From: an uncultured Lachnospiraceae bacterium
Lineage (GTDB): Bacteria; Bacillota; Clostridia; Lachnospirales; Lachnospiraceae
Assembly (NCBI GenBank): GCA_902476645.1
Contig: CABSEG010000060.1
Coordinates: 1 to 18,599, forward strand
DNA length: 18,599 nucleotides
Direction of reading: 5' to 3'
The notes beneath the pieces were generated by a model. The model was not told where the DNA came from. It saw only the letters and a program-made list of their open reading frames with translations, and ran no database searches. How positions within the stretch are numbered: position 1 is the stretch's first letter; every line of letters begins with the position of its first letter. The position numbers and the translations under genes were made by a program. Of this stretch, positions 15,210 to 18,599 are shown piece after piece.

Positions 15210-16271
15210 TTAATCTTCAATTTTTACTACCGGTTTGATCAAATCCCTGGGCTTATCGCGCATCATAAACAGCGCCTCTTCCAGGTGCTCCCAGCCGTCA
15301 AATTCATGGGATACCAGCGGATGCACGTTCAGCTTTCCAGCGGCAACCAAGGCGCCCAGCTTTTCCATCCGAAGTCTTCCGCCTGGCATCAGTCCACCGT
15401 TGATCTGCTTATGCCCCATCCCTACGCCCCACTCAGCTCGTGGAATATTCACATAAGTGCCGCTTCCCAGATAGTTGACGTTTCCGATTTTTCCACCGGG
15501 CTTTAAGGCTTTCACCGCAGACTCAAAGGTCTCGCAGCCGCCTCCTGCCACGATGACTTTATCCACGCCCTTCCCATCCGTCAGAGCCAGCACCTGATCT
15601 TCAATGGCCCCGTCTTTATAACTGATAAAATCGGAAGCTCCGTAGCCTCTGGCCGCGTCAATACACACCTGTCTTGTGCCAACTGCAATGATTCTGGAGG
15701 CTCCTCTCATATTTGCCCCTGCTACTGACATCAGACCCACAGGGCCAATTCCAATCACCAGTACCGTGTCACCAAACTGTACGTCCGCCAGCTCTACGCC
15801 GTGAAATCCGGTTGGAACCATGTCGGAAAGCATGCAGGCATCCACCGGAGAAATATTTGACGGGAGCAGTGCCAGATTGCCATCCGCATCATTTACGTGA
15901 AAAAATTCTGAAAATACGCCATCTTTAAAATTAGAAAACTTCCAGCCGGCCAACATACCGCCTGAATGCATGGAATATCCTGCCTGAGCTTCCAGGGAAT
16001 TCCAGTCCGGAGTGATGGCCGGCACCAGCACCCGATCCCCCGGCTTAAAGTCTTTGACCATAGAACCTACTTCCACCACTTCCGCACAGCACTCATGGCC
16101 AAGGATCATATTGTGACGCTCTCCAATTGCCCCTTCCCACAGGGTATGTACATCGGATGTACAGATGGCCACCGCCAACGGTTTACAAATCGCATCCATG
16201 GGACCGCACTGTGGGCGGTCTTTCTCAATCCATCCGGATTCACCGATTTTTAGCATTGCGTAACCTTTCAT
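15210..16271 (-). CDS. adh: NADP(H)-dependent zinc secondary-alcohol dehydrogenase
   Basis: This 353-residue protein closely resembles the Clostridium beijerinckii / Thermoanaerobacter secondary-alcohol dehydrogenase: MKGYAMLKIG start, CTSDVHT, GERHNMILGHE, HSGGMLAGWKFSN and MRDKPRDLIKPVV end. The catalytic Zn ligands C37, H59 and D150 and the nearby E60 are all present. The nucleotide fold has GIGPVGL (174-180). The NADP-selecting positions G198, T199, R200 and Y218 match the NADP-type enzyme except for a conservative Ser-to-Thr at 199. It should interconvert ketones and secondary alcohols such as acetone/isopropanol or related diols. The structural four-Cys Zn lobe of horse-type ADHs is absent, as usual for this subfamily. 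AGGAGG lies about ten bases before the ATG. It is the first gene of the adh-cobW-endoQ/uvrD unit. Confidence 0.94.
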   Translation of the reverse strand: MKGYAMLKIGESGWIEKDRPQCGPMDAICKPLAVAICTSDVHTLWEGAIGERHNMILGHECCAEVVEVGSMVKDFKPGDRVLVPAITPDWNSLEAQAGYSMHSGGMLAGWKFSNFKDGVFSEFFHVNDADGNLALLPSNISPVDACMLSDMVPTGFHGVELADVQFGDTVLVIGIGPVGLMSVAGANMRGASRIIAVGTRQVCIDAARGYGASDFISYKDGAIEDQVLALTDGKGVDKVIVAGGGCETFESAVKALKPGGKIGNVNYLGSGTYVNIPRAEWGVGMGHKQINGGLMPGGRLRMEKLGALVAAGKLNVHPLVSHEFDGWEHLEEALFMMRDKPRDLIKPVVKIED

Positions 16272-16335
16272 AGCTGCTTAACCTCCTTTTCTCATTTCTA
16301 TACAGCTTTGAGTCAAAAACTGTCTTTGTCTTTTC

Positions 16336-16371
16336 AAACTGCCAGATACAAAAATCGTTTGCCAACAGTTT
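16336..16371. promoter_or_regulatory. Dyad and shared 13-mer in the alcohol dehydrogenase leader
   Basis: AAACTGCCAG (16336-16345) and CCAACAGTTT (16362-16371) form an imperfect dyad, and as RNA a 10-bp stem with three G-U pairs. It contains ACTGCCAGATACA (16338-16350), identical to the site at 7245-7257 in the FGGY kinase leader. It lies just downstream of the predicted transcription start, a location suited to a repressor or a leader structure. Confidence 0.5.
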
Positions 16372-16379
16372 CGTCTTTG

Positions 16380-16408
16380 ATGATATCATAGATTTTAGCA
16401 GAATACAA
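16380..16408 (-). promoter_or_regulatory. Promoter of the adh-cobW-endoQ/uvrD unit
   Basis: TTGTAT (16403-16408), a 17-bp spacer and TATCAT (16380-16385) on the minus strand. The start near 16373 gives a leader of about 100 bases. Confidence 0.5.
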
Positions 16409-16471
16409 TTTTATTTTTTTGTAAATTTGTGCTGTTTATGATTATTTTCTATCAAATTTTTCTAAACTCTC

Positions 16472-17014
16472 TTATTTGATCTCCCTGGGCTGAATGATCT
16501 CCAGACCTTTCTCCCCCAAAATCCATTCCAACATCCTTTCATAATCTTTATAGTCCAGAATGCCGTCCGGAGTCAGAAGCTCAAAATCTGTATGGTACAC
16601 GTTTGCAAACACTCCGGTTTCCTTCATACCATTTCTAAGATAAAAGGCCTTTCTTCTGGCTCTTTCCTCAGCATTCTTAGCCCCCTCATTCAGCCGTTCA
16701 ATCTCGAAAATCAGCTTTTTATCCTGAAATCTTTCAATGATCATGGAAACAGCCTTACTTCCGTAGCCTCCGCCCCTCAAGACATCGGATATGGCAAAGT
16801 AGTCCAAAATTACCGTCTTTTCTGACAGCATAAAGAAAGCCAATCCTACCCATTCCCGGTCCACCAGGGCCATTAACTCCATTTTCCCTTCAGCCGCCAG
16901 AGCTTCCATGGCAGCGAAGGGCTTTTTTTCTGCCTCAGGGAATGCCGACTCGTATAGTTCTTTCACCAGGCCTTTATAGGCGCTTCCTTCTGCCTCAATA
17001 TTTACAAATTCCAT
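16472..17014 (-). CDS. GNAT-family N-acetyltransferase
   Basis: This 180-residue protein has a GNAT core. The beta4/motif A region VILDYFAISDVLRGGGYGSKA (68-88) includes the acetyl-CoA loop RGGGYGS. The B region follows with RRKAFYLRNGMKETG. GNAT enzymes transfer acetyl from acetyl-CoA to amines of small molecules or proteins, and the substrate is unknown. AGGAGG lies six bases upstream and overlaps the stop of the preceding hydrolase gene (12-base gap), so the two are probably co-transcribed after nth. No clear terminator follows it. Confidence 0.88.
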   Translation of the reverse strand: MEFVNIEAEGSAYKGLVKELYESAFPEAEKKPFAAMEALAAEGKMELMALVDREWVGLAFFMLSEKTVILDYFAISDVLRGGGYGSKAVSMIIERFQDKKLIFEIERLNEGAKNAEERARRKAFYLRNGMKETGVFANVYHTDFELLTPDGILDYKDYERMLEWILGEKGLEIIQPREIK

Positions 17015-17026
17015 ATTCCGCTCCTC

Positions 17027-17587
17027 CTATATCAGCATGTTCTCCAGGCATTCCAATACCTGCATCAGATTTTTGATATTTCCCATCGTATCGTTCTTCC
17101 GTTCCAGGGAGTGGTTACATTCCGGAAAAAGTATACCCGTTTTTTCAGGAAAGGTTTTGGCGGCCCAAGCAAGAAGGGCCTGATCCAAATACGGGTCTGC
17201 GCTCCCAGCCACAAAAACTCCATCCTCCTGCTCCAGCCAGGTAAGAGTGGCCTCTATGGGCGTCATCCAGAAGTGTCTGGGATGACAGGGAAGCCTCTTA
17301 GCCGAACGGCAGGCCACAACAGTGCCTATACTCTTAGAAATGAATAAGACCTGGTCATATTCTTTCCAGGAAATCTCACAGAGCTTTGGAAGGCACTTTT
17401 CCAGGGCAAGTTCTATGATAGGCGCAAGCTCTTTTGTAGTCCGCCCCTGAAAAGTATGGATGTCTGTTCCGTAATCCAGAGCCAAAGTCTCATATCCTTT
17501 TTCCGCCGCCATAGCACCCGCATAATACAACAGGGGTTTTGCACAGGTATAACCCACTCCCGGAAACAAGACCGCCAGCTTTTTCAT
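17027..17587 (-). CDS. Small alpha/beta-hydrolase-fold protein
   Basis: This 186-residue protein has an early strand MKKLAVLFPGVGYTC, a nucleophile elbow ISKSIGT (S86, as SxSxG in place of GxSxG), a likely acid in GSADPYLD (D131) and a His in CNHSLE (H159). It is about half the size of typical hydrolases and lacks a lid, like other minimal alpha/beta hydrolases of unknown substrate. It has no signal peptide. GGGAGG precedes the ATG. It lies 38 bases after nth and 12 bases before the GNAT gene, in an apparent three-gene unit. Confidence 0.8.
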   Translation of the reverse strand: MKKLAVLFPGVGYTCAKPLLYYAGAMAAEKGYETLALDYGTDIHTFQGRTTKELAPIIELALEKCLPKLCEISWKEYDQVLFISKSIGTVVACRSAKRLPCHPRHFWMTPIEATLTWLEQEDGVFVAGSADPYLDQALLAWAAKTFPEKTGILFPECNHSLERKNDTMGNIKNLMQVLECLENMLI

Positions 17588-17625
17588 TTGCCTTTTCCTC
17601 CCTTTCTTGACTTACGCCCTTTCTG

Positions 17626-18264
17626 TCAGGATACCCCTGCCTTTGCGCAAACCTCTTCCAGGCAGCATTTCTCACAGTGGGGTTTTGTTCTTGCCGTACA
17701 TACGTCTCTTCCGTGATATACCAGGCGATGGCAAAAATCGCTTCCCTCCTTTGGCGGAATCAGTTTCCACAACGCCATTTCCACCTTTTTCGGATCTTTG
17801 ATTCCGTCCACCAGACCGATACGGTTCACCAGGCGGATGCAATGGGTATCTGTCACGATGGCCGGCTCTCCAAATACATCTCCCATAATCAAATTTGCGC
17901 TCTTTCTGCCCACGCCCGGCAGTTTTAACAGGGCGTTAAAGTCTTTTGGAATCTTTCCGCCATATTCGTCTTTTAAGATTTTCATACAGGCGCAGATATC
18001 CCTGGCCTTGCTTTTTCCAAGACCGCAGGGCCTTACAATCTGTTCCACGTCCGCCACATCTGCCTCTGCAAGAGCATTCACATCCGGATACTTGGCATAT
18101 AAATCTTCCACCACCACATTTACTCTGGCATCCGTACACTGGGCAGCCAAACGCACGCTCACCAAGAGTTTCCAGGCCTGGTCATAATCCAGGGTACATC
18201 CGGCGTCCGGATACTCCTTCTTTAGCCGGTCAATTACCTCCAGCGCCAATTCCTCTTTTGTCAT
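17626..18264 (-). CDS. nth: Endonuclease III, DNA glycosylase/AP lyase
   Basis: This 212-residue protein matches Nth throughout: LLVSVRLAAQCTDARVN, the helix-hairpin-helix LLKLPGVGRKSANLIMG with catalytic Lys (K121), TDTHCIRLVNR with catalytic Asp (D139), and a C-terminal 4Fe-4S motif. It removes oxidised pyrimidines and cleaves the resulting abasic site. The cluster Cys are C189, C197, C200 and C206. The first gap is seven residues rather than the six of the E. coli enzyme. GAGG lies five bases before the ATG. It is first in the nth-hydrolase-GNAT unit. With the EndoQ-UvrD gene it gives the window two base-lesion repair genes. Confidence 0.96.
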   Translation of the reverse strand: MTKEELALEVIDRLKKEYPDAGCTLDYDQAWKLLVSVRLAAQCTDARVNVVVEDLYAKYPDVNALAEADVADVEQIVRPCGLGKSKARDICACMKILKDEYGGKIPKDFNALLKLPGVGRKSANLIMGDVFGEPAIVTDTHCIRLVNRIGLVDGIKDPKKVEMALWKLIPPKEGSDFCHRLVYHGRDVCTARTKPHCEKCCLEEVCAKAGVS

Positions 18265-18305
18265 AATAACCTCATCCTCTCAGCCTATTCCAAATTTATG
18301 ATGAT

Positions 18306-18334
18306 ATTCTAACACATTCGTTTCCCTCTAACAA
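18306..18334 (-). promoter_or_regulatory. Promoter of nth
   Basis: TTGTTA (18329-18334), a 17-bp spacer and TAGAAT (18306-18311), with TGT directly before the -10 (extended -10). The TGTGTTAGAAT segment also occurs at the GH2 promoter. Confidence 0.6.
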
Positions 18335-18500
18335 CCATCCCCTTGGTTTGACAACCGCCTCTGTATACTCCCTTTTTAAATATCAATTTTTAAAGGAAAA
18401 ATGTAATTTTAAAAAATTCATAAAAATTCGAACAAAATCAGTAGAATATCTAACAATGTGAAAAAGGATAAAATAGATTCTGCAAACAGCCACTTTCTGA

Positions 18501-18591
18501 GGACAGCAGGGCCGCATTTCCCGGACAGTCCAGGCCATATTAAGCGGACAGCCTGGGATATCAGCAGGGCAGAGGGTACTCCGCCCTACTG
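18501..18591. repeat. Phased GGACAG repeats and hairpins at the right edge
   Basis: GGACAG begins at 18501, 18523 and 18546, and a variant GGGCAG at 18567, giving spacings of 22, 23 and 21 bases. CCAGGC (18530-18535) pairs with GCCTGG (18551-18556). A 13-base imperfect stem (18562-18574 with 18579-18591) surrounds a GGTA loop. The block follows an AT-rich stretch (18370-18480) in which I see no gene. It could be part of a leader or intergenic repeat of a gene beyond the window. Confidence 0.45.
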
Positions 18592-18599
18592 ATCAGTAT

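Noticed and set aside
16346..16362. Catabolite-response (cre)-like sequence centred on a CG in the adh leader
   Set aside because: At least two mismatches at key positions of the cre consensus; it is more simply part of the dyad and shared motif.
16415..16460. AAATTTG/CAAATTT hairpin after the GNAT gene as terminator
   Set aside because: Pure AT stem with a loop of over 20 bases and no T-run; not convincing.
18458..18592. 44-codon plus-strand frame starting with GTG
   Set aside because: No ribosome binding site, no recognisable protein pattern, and it covers the phased repeat block.

Overview
The window looks like a chromosomal segment of a low-to-mid GC Clostridia bacterium, most likely Lachnospiraceae (inference). 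The grounds are strong AGGAGG ribosome binding sites, extended -10 sigma-A promoters, a clostridial-type NADP(H) secondary-alcohol dehydrogenase, and a FGGY kinase, DegV and CmpB-like gene set familiar from gut Firmicutes. All genes but one (an HxlR regulator) lie on the minus strand. I see no tRNA, rRNA, CRISPR array, insertion sequence or phage gene.

Layout from left to right. At 1-2277 is the 5' part of a secreted GH2 beta-glycosidase that runs off the left edge. Two identical 17-bp direct repeats sit against its poor -35. At 2554-4579 a MATE exporter and an HxlR regulator diverge. The HxlR 3' end overlaps a convergent metallo-beta-lactamase-fold gene by 71 bp. At 5510-7117 is a FGGY sugar kinase with a long leader that can form a 13-bp stem. 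At 7476-9515 a three-gene unit encodes DegV, a small Cys-rich protein and a secreted acidic Big-like protein ending in an Asp/Trp repeat, followed by a terminator. At 9652-10965 is a duplicated-domain CmpB-type membrane protein whose promoter is nearly a copy of the degV promoter.

At 11079-16271 an apparent operon runs NADP-type Zn alcohol dehydrogenase, COG0523/CobW GTPase, then a 1058-residue fusion of an endonuclease Q-like PHP nuclease with a UvrD/PcrA helicase. At 16472-18264 a second unit runs endonuclease III (nth), a small alpha/beta hydrolase and a GNAT acetyltransferase. The last 335 bases hold the nth promoter, an AT-rich stretch and a phased GC-rich repeat block at the right edge.

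The most interesting points are the following. (1) The EndoQ-UvrD fusion carries a beta-clamp-like QMSLF motif at the end of each half. It is encoded just downstream of, and overlapping, a putative metallochaperone GTPase in an operon with two Zn enzymes. (2) A 13-mer (ACTGCCAGATACA) is shared by the leaders of the FGGY kinase and the alcohol dehydrogenase, about 9 kb apart. (3) Twin promoters link DegV and the CmpB-like membrane protein. (4) The small CX2CX2CX2C protein and the Asp/Trp-repeat secreted protein following DegV may form an uncharacterised cell-envelope module.
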